NCBI GenBank assembly: GCA_009783315.1
Contig: WRHI01000016.1
Span: 1 to 39,000 of the forward strand
Direction of reading: 5' to 3'
Source: Peptococcaceae bacterium
Lineage (GTDB): Bacteria; Bacillota; Desulfitobacteriia; Desulfitobacteriales; Syntrophobotulaceae
DNA length: 39,000 bases
In this document: one piece after another, positions 32,311-39,000 of the stretch
How positions within the stretch are numbered: the first letter of the stretch is position 1
Layout of the letters: each line of letters begins with the position of its first letter
Made by a program: the position numbers and the translations under genes
The notes under the pieces: generated by a model
Databases searched by the model: none
What the model was told of the DNA's origin: nothing
The model's input: the letters and a program-made list of their open reading frames with translations, nothing else

Positions 32311-33171
32311 GTGAAAAGGTACATCAACTGTGTCGCCCATGGCTTAAGTGACGGTAATCTTCTTATTGGTGAGGAACATACAGCTCTTATTGATTGTGGT
32401 ATGGCAGTTTGCGCGCAAGACACGATTCGGCTGGTGAAAAACGCCCTTGCCGGCAGACCCTTAGACTATATTGTTATGACGCACGCCCATTATGATCATG
32501 TGGGCGCGTTGCCGTACTTCCGGCAAGAATGGCCTGATCTCCGCCTGGTTGCGTCGGCGGCGGGAGGGCTCTTGCTGAGTAAAGAAACGCCCCGCCGAGT
32601 TTTCCGGGAGTTTGGGCGAATCTCGGCTGAACACCTTGGCACTGAGTTCGATTCCACGTACAATGACGATGTTATGCGACTTAATATTATTTTCCAAGAC
32701 AGCGATGTGCTCAAACTCGGGGGACTCACGCTGGTAGCCCTGGCAACGCCGGGACACACCAGGGATTCGTATAGTTTTTTTGTGCCTGAGCTGGAATTGC
32801 TTATCGCCAGTGAATCTTCCGGGGTTATGATGCCGGACGGGCAAGTGCTTGCCTGTTACATCACAAGCTATCAAGACGCCATGAACTCAATCGAAAAATG
32901 CCGGCGTACCGGCTATAAGTTTTTGTCGCTGCCTCATCGCGGCCTGGTTGGCGAGGAGGAGGGGCAGGGTTTCTTTGAGAAAGCTTTGACAGCCAACACC
33001 GAATGCCGCTCGTTCATCTTAAATATGCAAGAGAAAGGGTTTGACGAAGAAAAAATGTTAGCGTCGTATTTCGACAAATATGGCGATATTCTTCTTTCAA
33101 ACTATCAAATCAGAGAGGCGTTTCTCGCCAACGCGAAAGCCACAATTGATTGTACCTTGCGTGAACAGTAA
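32311..33171 (+). CDS. MBL-fold metallo-hydrolase
   Basis: 286 residues starting at GTG 32311 with AAGGAGG upstream. The metallo-beta-lactamase signature THAHYDH (57-63; His58, His60, Asp62, His63) is intact, and LATPGHTRDS gives the next ligand histidine. An acidic ligand in LIASESS and LPHRGL fit a dinuclear zinc hydrolase of the glyoxalase II/RNase Z-like superfamily. There is no signal peptide. The substrate cannot be inferred; its neighbours (sortase fusion, ABC-F) give no clear hint. Confidence 0.85.
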   Translation: MKRYINCVAHGLSDGNLLIGEEHTALIDCGMAVCAQDTIRLVKNALAGRPLDYIVMTHAHYDHVGALPYFRQEWPDLRLVASAAGGLLLSKETPRRVFREFGRISAEHLGTEFDSTYNDDVMRLNIIFQDSDVLKLGGLTLVALATPGHTRDSYSFFVPELELLIASESSGVMMPDGQVLACYITSYQDAMNSIEKCRRTGYKFLSLPHRGLVGEEEGQGFFEKALTANTECRSFILNMQEKGFDEEKMLASYFDKYGDILLSNYQIREAFLANAKATIDCTLREQ

Positions 33172-33182
33172 TAAGAAATGTC

Positions 33183-33211
33183 TTGCCTTTTTCCCGCAAA
33201 CCGATTATACT
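33183..33211 (+). promoter_or_regulatory. Promoter of the ABC-F leader transcript
   Basis: TTGCCT (33183-33188) and TATACT (33206-33211) with a 17-base spacer. Transcription would begin near 33218, giving a ~190-nt leader ahead of the ABC-F start codon. Confidence 0.6.
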
Positions 33212-33241
33212 GAGACCACCAACTAGAAGCGAGGTGTCAGG

Positions 33242-33253
33242 ATGATTCGTTAG
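33242..33253 (+). CDS. Putative 3-codon leader ORF (M-I-R)
   Basis: GAGGTG (33231-33236) sits 5 bases before ATG ATT CGT TAG. This is the best ribosome binding site in the leader. Very short upstream frames are used by antibiotic-responsive attenuators of ABC-F and erm genes. The call rests on the ribosome binding site and context only. Confidence 0.4.
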   Translation: MIR

Positions 33254-33257
33254 TCTG

Positions 33258-33374
33258 ATGGCCAACATGTTTGACGAAAAGCCCAAGGGGGCTTGGTTTG
33301 ATGTTGGAATGGGACTGACGCAATCAGAGAAACAGCGGATTCATCGTCTGCGCGCCTTTCTTATGCGTTTATGA
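33258..33374 (+). CDS. Putative 38-residue leader ORF ending at the attenuator
   Basis: The frame runs from ATG 33258 (MANMFDEKPKGAWFDVG) to TGA 33372-33374 (ending LRAFLMRL). Its stop codon touches the first base of the terminator stem, as expected if ribosome position controls hairpin formation. It lacks its own clear ribosome binding site and could be reached by re-initiation after the 3-codon frame 4 bases upstream. A small internal hairpin (AAGCCC/GGGCTT) lies within it. It may not be translated. Confidence 0.4.
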   Translation: MANMFDEKPKGAWFDVGMGLTQSEKQRIHRLRAFLMRL

Positions 33375-33402
33375 TCCTTTTCCAACGGGGAAAGGATTTT
33401 TT
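33374..33402 (+). terminator. Attenuator-type terminator overlapping the ABC-F ribosome binding site
   Basis: ATCCTTTTCC (33374-33383) pairs with GGGAAAGGAT (33388-33397) and is followed by a run of T (33397-33402). It ends 3 bases before the ABC-F ATG (33406). The right arm contains the only ribosome binding site (GGAAAGGA), so folding would block both transcription and translation. Confidence 0.75.
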
Positions 33403-33405
33403 GTT

Positions 33406-34911
33406 ATGTCGCTTATCAATATTTCTAGCCTGACCTTTGCCTATGACGGCAGCTATGACACCATTTTTGATAATGTCTCTTTCCAGATTGACACCGACTG
33501 GAAACTGGGATTCTGTGGGCGCAACGGTCGGGGCAAAACCACTTTTCTGAAGCTGCTCATGGGGAAATATGAGTACAGAGGAACCATTTCCGCCAGTGTG
33601 GGTTTTGAGTATTTCCCCTTCACTGGGACCGATCCGTCCCAAGACACGCTGACCGTTTTAGAGTCAATCGCGCCGGAGGCCATGCTGTGGCAAATCCAAA
33701 AGGAGCTCTCGAAATTGGCGGTGGAAGAGGATGCTCTTTATCGCCCCTTTGCCACCCTTTCCAACGGCGAACAGACCAAAGCGCTGTTGGCCGGGTTATT
33801 CCTGCGGGAAAACAGCTTCCTATTAATCGACGAGCCAACTAACCATTTGGATAGGATCGCTCGCGAAACCGTGGCCCGGTACCTGGACGGAAAAAACGGG
33901 TTTATTCTGGTTTCCCATGACCGGGCGTTTCTGGACGGCTGCGTGGATCATATCTTGTCGATCAACAAGGCGAACATTGAGATCCAAAACGGCAATTTTT
34001 CCAGCTGGCTGCGCAATAAGCAAAGACAGGATGATTTTGAGCTGGCGGAGAACGAAAAACTGAAAAAAGATATCAAACGTCTGGAAGGGGCGGCGCGGCA
34101 AAGCTCGGGTTGGGCCGACAAGGTTGAAGCGGCAAAGATGGGAAAAGGCGCCGCCACTCTCCGCAAAAGGGGACACGCCAACATTGATACGATGGCTTAT
34201 TACGCCGAGAAATCCAGACGCATGCAGCAGCGGCGAAAAAACCTTGAACGCAGACAGCAATCGGCTATAGATGAAAAGGCCAACCTGCTTAAAAACATCG
34301 AAACCGCCGATTCCTTGAAAATCCACGCCTTGACCTATCATGCATCCCGACTGTTGTCAGTGGGGAACCTGACAATCGCCTATGATGGCAGAGAAGTTGT
34401 TAAGGGGTTGAGTTTTACGCTGGAGCAGGGTGACCGGCTGGCCTTGCTGGGTGGCAACGGGTCTGGCAAAAGCAGCCTCATTAAACTGATCTGCGGTGAA
34501 GATATTGTTTATACCGGCTCTGTCAACATCGGCAGCAGGCTGATGATATCCTATGTACCGCAAGACACGTCGTTTCTTTCGGGAGATTTGGACGGATACG
34601 CAGCCGAACAACGGCTTGATAGAACCCTGTTCAGAGCGATTCTGCGAAAACTGGATTTTCCCCGGGTGCAGTTTGAGAAAGATATGGGCGACTACAGCGC
34701 CGGGCAAAAGAAAAAGGTTCTATTGGCCCGCAGCCTCTGCCAACAGGCCCATGTGTACGTATGGGACGAACCCCTAAACACTATCGACGTGCTATCGCGG
34801 ATGCAGATTGAGGAACTGTTAACGACCTATCGTCCAACCATGATTTTTGTGGAGCACGACAGGGTCTTCTGTGACGAGATTGCCACCGGGACCGTGACTT
34901 TGAAGAAATGA
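33406..34911 (+). CDS. ABC-F ribosome-protection-like ATPase, Lsa type
   Basis: 501 residues, no membrane segments, two ABC domains. Domain 1 has Walker A GRNGRGKTT (38-46), signature LSNGEQTK (118-125), Walker B FLLIDEPTNHLD (138-149) and VSHDRAFLD. An interdomain linker rich in Lys/Arg/Glu (about 200-310) would reach the ribosomal E/P site. Domain 2 has GGNGSGKSS, YSAGQKKKVLLARSL, VYVWDEPLNTID and VEHDRVF. The opening (FDNVSFQIDTDWKLGFCGRN) resembles the Lsa/Vga subgroup that gives lincosamide/pleuromutilin/streptogramin A resistance. The actual drug profile is unknown. It sits behind an attenuator leader and is coupled to the GNAT-methyltransferase gene. Confidence 0.88.
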   Translation: MSLINISSLTFAYDGSYDTIFDNVSFQIDTDWKLGFCGRNGRGKTTFLKLLMGKYEYRGTISASVGFEYFPFTGTDPSQDTLTVLESIAPEAMLWQIQKELSKLAVEEDALYRPFATLSNGEQTKALLAGLFLRENSFLLIDEPTNHLDRIARETVARYLDGKNGFILVSHDRAFLDGCVDHILSINKANIEIQNGNFSSWLRNKQRQDDFELAENEKLKKDIKRLEGAARQSSGWADKVEAAKMGKGAATLRKRGHANIDTMAYYAEKSRRMQQRRKNLERRQQSAIDEKANLLKNIETADSLKIHALTYHASRLLSVGNLTIAYDGREVVKGLSFTLEQGDRLALLGGNGSGKSSLIKLICGEDIVYTGSVNIGSRLMISYVPQDTSFLSGDLDGYAAEQRLDRTLFRAILRKLDFPRVQFEKDMGDYSAGQKKKVLLARSLCQQAHVYVWDEPLNTIDVLSRMQIEELLTTYRPTMIFVEHDRVFCDEIATGTVTLKK

Positions 34912-34925
34912 GGATCAGGATAAAA

Positions 34926-36092
34926 ATGCGTTTGCCGATCATAGCACACCGCTTGTATATCGCCAAATTTGACGAAACCATGGCTGCAAGCGTCCGGGAA
35001 AACTCTCTGGACGAGGATAACCGGCGTTTTATTCCCGACGAAGTGTTTGAAACTGTTGAGGACGCGAGAAAAGCCGTATCCGCCCTTATTGCGTTCTATG
35101 CCCAGAAAGACGCGCCCCAGGTGTATCCGGTGATTTTGCGCGATGGGCGGCATATTGGTCATGTTCAGGCTTATCCCATTAAGAACGGCTGGGAGATTGG
35201 CTATCACGTGGCAAAGCCCTTCACCGGCAACGGGTACGCGACGGAAGCTGTCAGCGCTTTTTTGCCGCGCATTATGGAGCAGCTTGGTCTGACACAAATC
35301 TTTGCCCTGTGTCACGCTGAGAATAGAGCCTCACGCAGAGTTTTGACGAAATGCGGTTTTTCATTGGCATACGAAGGCATGGGGGCCTATCACGGTAAAG
35401 AAGAGTTCATATGTCGCTACGAATACAGGCCTTCCAAACTAGAAAAAATGGACGCGTTCTTTAATGCCCGCGCCGAAATATATGACAGCCATATGCTTGG
35501 CGATTTAAAGCTTGAGGGATTTTACAAAGCTATTACCGCCTGTTTCGATACGCCGGTTAATCATTTGCTGGATTTAGGCTGTGGTACCGGATTGGAACTT
35601 GTGGGGCTGTTTGAAAAATATCCTCATATGCAAGTGACAGGCGTGGATGTATCGTCGATCATGCTGGAACAGCTGCGCGCCAAATTTCCCGGCAGATCCT
35701 TGCGGCTCATATGCGATTCTTATTTGGAGGTGGATTTTGGCGGATCGTTTGATGGCGTCTTGTCCACGTATTCGTTGCACCACTTCAGCGAGAAAGAGAA
35801 GCTGGCGCTGTACAGGAAAATTCACGCGGCGCTGCAGGGGGAGGGCATATTTGTCTTTGGCGATTACACGGTTTCAACGATCGAGGGGCAACAAGAGGCT
35901 TTGGATGCGAGCAGAAGGAAGCGTCAGGAGCAAGGCGTGGCGGAAGGCGAATGCTACCATCTCGATATACCGCTGACGCCGGAAACGGAGTTGCGGTTGA
36001 TAAGGGCGGCGGGGTTTGCTGAGACGCAAATCGTTCGGCAGTGGGAGAACGCGAGCCTTATTATTGCGCGAAAGAGTGGTAGTTTCAGGTGA
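34926..36092 (+). CDS. GNAT acetyltransferase fused to SAM-dependent methyltransferase
   Basis: 388 residues from ATG 34926, chosen for AGGATCAGGA just upstream. An in-frame ATG at 34908 overlaps the ABC-F stop (ATGA) and adds 6 residues. Residues 1-160 are a RimJ/RimL-like GNAT domain (RLPIIAHRLYIAKFDE, VAKPFTGNGYATEAVSAFL for acetyl-CoA binding, AENRASRRVLTKCGF). Residues ~175-385 are a class I methyltransferase: LLDLGCGTGLELVGL (motif I, about 214-228), VTGVDVSSIMLEQL (motif II) and DGVLSTYSLHHFSEKEK (post-II). Both catalytic modules look complete. Transfer of both groups to a drug, a ribosomal protein or a metabolite is possible; the ABC-F coupling hints at translation or antibiotic stress (inference). 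Confidence 0.85.
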   Translation: MRLPIIAHRLYIAKFDETMAASVRENSLDEDNRRFIPDEVFETVEDARKAVSALIAFYAQKDAPQVYPVILRDGRHIGHVQAYPIKNGWEIGYHVAKPFTGNGYATEAVSAFLPRIMEQLGLTQIFALCHAENRASRRVLTKCGFSLAYEGMGAYHGKEEFICRYEYRPSKLEKMDAFFNARAEIYDSHMLGDLKLEGFYKAITACFDTPVNHLLDLGCGTGLELVGLFEKYPHMQVTGVDVSSIMLEQLRAKFPGRSLRLICDSYLEVDFGGSFDGVLSTYSLHHFSEKEKLALYRKIHAALQGEGIFVFGDYTVSTIEGQQEALDASRRKRQEQGVAEGECYHLDIPLTPETELRLIRAAGFAETQIVRQWENASLIIARKSGSFR

Positions 36093-36116
36093 TTTTGGTC
36101 GTTTAGCGGCGCAAGG

Positions 36117-36313
36117 CAATGGACGGACAATGGACAATGGACAATGGACAATGGACAATGGACAATGAGGAACACAAGATGGTAGGATGGACAACGGACA
36201 ATGGTGAAGGCTATCCTCTGATAAATAAGGGACTTCATGATATGAAGCCATTGTGTCATCGGCTAAATTCTCACATTGTCCATTGTCCATTGTCCATTGT
36301 CCATTGTCCATTG
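36117..36313. repeat. Paired inverted heptamer arrays (CAATGGA ... TCCATTG)
   Basis: About six CAATGGA units (36117-36166) and about six TCCATTG units (36274-36313) face each other across ~110 bases. They could fold into one long hairpin in RNA or single-stranded DNA. A degenerate CAACGGACAATGG stretch lies between. The unit is the same as at 19156-19196. The array separates the GNAT-methyltransferase gene from the toxin promoter. Confidence 0.9.
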
Positions 36314-36388
36314 CCCACCCCCCCCCTCGCCTATGACAATAAACGACAGGAAACGACAATAAACCAAACAAACATAGGACTAAGGTCT

Positions 36389-36417
36389 GTTGACGCTGCC
36401 ATAGAAACCCAGTATAA
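36389..36417 (+). promoter_or_regulatory. Strong sigma-A promoter of the toxin locus
   Basis: TTGACG (36389-36394), 17-base spacer, TATAAT (36412-36417): near-consensus. It lies 20 bases upstream of the interrupted small frame and 170 bases upstream of the toxin start. Confidence 0.8.
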
Positions 36418-36436
36418 TAAAAGAGAAAAAAGGGAC

Positions 36437-36565
36437 ATGTCAACACAAAACCCAAAAACTAGGGGAATTTTCGCATGAGTAATCAAAGACATGAAAAGCG
36501 CCATCACCGAAAGCGTTGACGACATGAAAGCCGACAACAAATGTTTCATTAGAAACCTGCAATAA
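36437..36565 (+). pseudogene. Small ORF before the toxin gene, interrupted by an in-frame TGA
   Basis: From ATG 36437 (AAGGGAC before it) the frame reads MSTQNPKTRGIFA, TGA, then VIKDMKSAITESVDDMKADN and KCFIRNLQ to TAA 36563-36565, 42 codons in all. The helical, charged second half looks like real coding sequence. Small helical partners are common directly upstream of LXG toxin genes in type VII secretion loci. Either the gene carries a nonsense mutation, or only a 13-residue peptide is made, or translation restarts inside. An ATG at 36492 would give 24 residues. Confidence 0.4.
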
Positions 36566-36586
36566 AAGCCCCAGGGAGGAAGAAAA

Positions 36587-38191
36587 TTGAAAATCCTCAA
36601 CATCGGAATCCTGAAAAGAGTACTGGAACTCCTCTGGGAAAGCCTCGTCCGGCTGGAAACATCCCATGACGCCCTCACCAGCTTAGAAAACATCTTCTCC
36701 GTGGGTGAAGGCGCGTTAATCGAAAACTTCAGAGAGCAGAAAAACATACTTCAGGGCATCGTCCAAAACTACCAGGAACAATTCCGGGGCACCGCCGACC
36801 TCCTGGATGAATTCATCGAAACCACCAAATCCTACCTCAATCCCATTGACGAAGAAGAAAACATGGTAATCGACTCCCGGGGGTTAGGCAAGACCATCGA
36901 AGACATCAGAGAAATCCTTGATTATATCAGAGACACCATCATCAACAGAAACTGCAACAGCTATCCCCAGACCACGCTGCCCGAAGAACGTGCCGTGCTC
37001 AACGAAGACATCAACAGGAGCAACATAGCCGCGATCAACGAAATCACCCAACGATGCCTAATCCTTTACAACAAGCTCGAAGACCTGCTTCACGATCTGG
37101 AAGAAATCAAAAACAACCACTTTGATCCCTTCGACAAATTCGACGCGGAAATCGCCGACAGAACCCTCGGATTCTATAGCACACATGTGGACGCGGACTT
37201 TATAAAGCAGCTTGAGGAAGAAGAAATCATATACGGAAGCAATTACAACGCGGAAACATTCGAAAAGACAGTGGTGGACGGTATCGTAGGCGCCGGGGAA
37301 CTCCTGTGGGGAGGGATCAAAACACTCGGTATGCTGGGCGCCGCGAACCGGGCGGCTTGGACGGACAACATGGACAACGTGCCGGCATGGGCCGATGAAC
37401 AAGCCGACAAAACCGTGGACGGCATCGACGGCGTGATAACGTTTCTTGACGATCCCGGACGGGCAGGGCATAATATAGCTGCTGGGATCGAAGACAGCAT
37501 GGCGCGAGAATACGACGAGAACGGCATAATGGCCGTGACCGCGGTGGTGGGGGGAATGGTTGTCGATCCCCTTGCGGCGTTGGGCAAGGCAGGTAAAGGG
37601 GCGAAGTTTTATAAGAGACTGAGAAACGGCAAAACGGTCTTGATGACGGCCCAAGAAGTCAACAATCTGAAACGACGGGTGACTGTGATCCGGAATATAG
37701 ATGAGGTTTTGGCGAAGAAGAGGCTAGCGGGTGCGGGTAAGATAGATGATATCGCTCGGGTTGGAAAGGCGAGGTTCACCTCTGCCATAGATGATCATAT
37801 TACTAAGCTTGATCCATCTGTTCCACGTGCAAATGGTATAGGTGGTGCTCATAATTTGAATGAGTTTATAAAGAATAATGTGAAAATAGTAAGTGAAACG
37901 CCCCATCCAACCATGGAAGGAATAAAAAAGATAGAATATCAGATTCCATCACTTGATCCTAAAACAGGTGCTGCGAACGGCTGGAAAGCAAGAATATATG
38001 AAAAAACAGTCTATGACCCTGCCAAAATCTCCGATGTAGATTATTTAAGATTTGGTAAAGAGGCGGCAAACGAAGCCGCATCAAAAGGAGTTTTGGGCAG
38101 AGAGTGGACGGGTTTTGACAGCAATGGTGTGGAGTGGCGAGGATATACAAATGCAAATGGTGAAGTCACTTCATTTTTCCCTAATGATTAA
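36587..38191 (+). CDS. LXG-like polymorphic toxin with CdiA-type C-terminal nuclease domain
   Basis: 534 residues starting at TTG 36587 with GGAGG 7 bases upstream. Residues 1-230 are long charged helices (LWESLVRLETSHDALTSLEN, LLDEFIETTKSYLNPIDEEE) like LXG/WXG delivery modules of type VII-secreted toxins. Residues ~240-360 contain hydrophobic, glycine-rich stretches (VDGIVGAGELLWGGIKTLGM, GIMAVTAVVGGMVVDPLAAL), perhaps a membrane-translocation or pre-toxin part. Residues ~410-534 are the toxin tip: PRANGIGGAHNLNEF, ETPHPTMEGIKKIEYQIPSL, KTVYDPAKISDVDYL and GEVTSFFPND, resembling CdiA-family C-terminal (t)RNase domains. Base composition turns markedly AT-rich from about 37,700, matching a swapped tip. 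An immunity gene follows after 22 bases. Confidence 0.8.
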   Translation: MKILNIGILKRVLELLWESLVRLETSHDALTSLENIFSVGEGALIENFREQKNILQGIVQNYQEQFRGTADLLDEFIETTKSYLNPIDEEENMVIDSRGLGKTIEDIREILDYIRDTIINRNCNSYPQTTLPEERAVLNEDINRSNIAAINEITQRCLILYNKLEDLLHDLEEIKNNHFDPFDKFDAEIADRTLGFYSTHVDADFIKQLEEEEIIYGSNYNAETFEKTVVDGIVGAGELLWGGIKTLGMLGAANRAAWTDNMDNVPAWADEQADKTVDGIDGVITFLDDPGRAGHNIAAGIEDSMAREYDENGIMAVTAVVGGMVVDPLAALGKAGKGAKFYKRLRNGKTVLMTAQEVNNLKRRVTVIRNIDEVLAKKRLAGAGKIDDIARVGKARFTSAIDDHITKLDPSVPRANGIGGAHNLNEFIKNNVKIVSETPHPTMEGIKKIEYQIPSLDPKTGAANGWKARIYEKTVYDPAKISDVDYLRFGKEAANEAASKGVLGREWTGFDSNGVEWRGYTNANGEVTSFFPND

Positions 38192-38213
38192 ACATCAGAC
38201 AAGGAGCTTAACA

Positions 38214-38585
38214 ATGAGAAAAAGAGATTTTAGGGTGATGGACTCACATTTACTTGAAGAATGCGACTTCCCTATACAAGCATTTTTTAACGCCATTTCA
38301 GATTCAAAATTTACAGAAGTAATAGGTCAAATGAGCCTTGGTATTGGGCGTGGCATTAATGATGCTGTGTGTACTTTTCCCGGAGATTTAGACCCAGAGG
38401 ATGAATTATTTGACGGTATACAATTCTCGCTGTATGGATGGGAACCTGTAATTGCAGATTATAATAAGTTTTATTATTATTTTTCTTTAGCATGCAAAGC
38501 CCATATAGAGGATTTCCCTGGTGACCAAAATAAAATCAAAGAGTACGCTGATGAGATCTCTAGAAAATATCAATTGAGCCTTTAG
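38214..38585 (+). CDS. CdiI-like toxin immunity protein
   Basis: 123 residues from ATG 38214 with AAGGAG upstream; the frame extends further left inside the toxin gene, but this start has the ribosome binding site. Motifs DSHLLEECDFPIQAFFNAIS, GIGRGINDAVCTFPGDLDPE and DELFDGIQFSLYG fit the CdiI-type ribonuclease-toxin immunity family. It is acidic, soluble and AT-rich like the toxin tip. It should bind and neutralise the C-terminal domain of the upstream gene. Confidence 0.8.
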   Translation: MRKRDFRVMDSHLLEECDFPIQAFFNAISDSKFTEVIGQMSLGIGRGINDAVCTFPGDLDPEDELFDGIQFSLYGWEPVIADYNKFYYYFSLACKAHIEDFPGDQNKIKEYADEISRKYQLSL

Positions 38586-38762
38586 GTTTGCACTGATTAC
38601 CGCCGGAACGAATGCACAAAGGGCGGAGAATCATGCATGCAGTGTTGGAAGTCTTTCCGTGCGGCGGATTCCGATCGGGAACCACCGCTTCTCTTCGCCG
38701 CCAATTGGCCGCGCGGTGGTTTACAGATTACTACAGTGAATACCGCCTACGGCCTACGGCAG

Positions 38763-39000
38763 CGAAGAACGCGCCGTGCTCAACGAAGACGTCAACAGGA
38801 GCAACATAGCCGCGATCAACGAAATCACCCAACGATGCCTAATCCTTTACAACAAGCTCGAAGACCTGCTTCACGATCTGGAAGAAATCAAAAACAACCA
38901 CTTTGATCCCTTCGACAAATTCGACGCGGAAATCGCCGACAGAACCCTCGGATTCTATAGCACACATGTGGACGCGGACTTTATAAAGCAGCTTGAGGAA
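38763..39000 (+). pseudogene. Orphan toxin cassette: repeated internal segment of the toxin gene
   Basis: Bases 38763-39000 repeat 36982-37219 with only two differences, continuing to the window edge. The frame (EERAVLNEDVNRSNIAAINE and on) matches toxin residues ~132-211. No delivery N-terminus or start signal precedes it; 38586-38762 holds GC-rich sequence with no gene I can name. This is the expected build of a silent cassette that can recombine into the full-length gene and bring a different toxin tip lying beyond the window. Confidence 0.75.

Noticed and set aside
36476-36478. TGA in the small frame as a selenocysteine codon
   Set aside because: No SECIS-like hairpin was recognised right after it and no cysteine homologue is known to me; a nonsense mutation or two separate short frames is simpler.

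Overview
ORGANISM. The window looks like a chromosomal segment of a Gram-positive, low-to-medium GC Bacillota, most likely a clostridial lineage. Supporting signs are strong AGGAGG-type ribosome binding sites with ATG/GTG/TTG starts, a class B sortase, an Lsa-type ABC-F protein, a DegV protein, a VanX-type dipeptidase, an ECF sigma/anti-sigma pair, a GH18-SH3 wall enzyme and an LXG-like (type VII secretion) polymorphic toxin. No rRNA, tRNA, CRISPR array or replication origin was seen. Genus is not determinable from this sequence alone.

LAYOUT. (1) 1-7.2 kb is a genome scrapyard around a few live genes. It holds an IS630 transposase end, a TIR element with TA flanks, a duplicated 0.38-kb block (nuclease tail plus XRE regulator), a two-component system broken into pieces (sensor N-terminus at 878, sensor C-terminus at 4399, receiver fragment at 4545), an ECF sigma/anti-sigma pair between the pieces, an AP2-domain fragment, an AAA ATPase, a permease tail, a second inverted-repeat element, a group II intron 5' fragment directly behind a terminator, and a double-glycine-leader peptide with a small membrane protein. 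(2) 7.2-12.2 kb holds a WYL regulator, a DUF3795 protein, and a ppx-ppk polyphosphate operon whose promoter carries 11-bp-spaced PhoP-like repeats. (3) 12.2-17.0 kb holds a second TIR element and a minus-strand operon: GT4 glycosyltransferase, UDP-glucose dehydrogenase, radical SAM/SPASM protein, zinc-dependent phospholipase C-like protein. (4) 17.3-25.7 kb holds a CapA-VanX fusion, a phasin-like/UbiB operon, a giant protein with hexapeptide repeats plus Sel1 repeats, and DegV. (5) 25.8-32.2 kb is a cell-surface locus: a secreted glycine-rich 29-residue-repeat protein, a GH18 protein with SH3 domains, and a paralogue of the repeat protein fused to a class B sortase. (6) 32.3-36.1 kb holds an MBL hydrolase and an ABC-F ribosome-protection gene behind a leader/terminator attenuator, coupled to a GNAT-methyltransferase fusion. 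(7) 36.1-39.0 kb is a polymorphic toxin locus: promoter, interrupted small ORF, LXG-like toxin with a CdiA-like tip, CdiI-like immunity gene, and the start of a repeated silent cassette that runs off the window.

HOW IT WORKS TOGETHER. The coherent themes are envelope biology (GT4/UGDH, CapA-VanX, GH18-SH3, repeat protein, sortase fusion), phosphate storage (ppx-ppk) and inter-bacterial competition or defence (toxin cassettes, leader peptide, ABC-F). Families of 7-bp tandem repeats lie at several intergenic sites and appear to be a genome-wide feature.

The strongest candidates for something undescribed are the repeat-domain/sortase B fusion with its sortase-less paralogue, the toxin cassette array, the four-gene GT4-UGDH-radical SAM-phospholipase operon, and the CapA-VanX fusion. 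All family calls are from motif recognition by eye; no database search was run.
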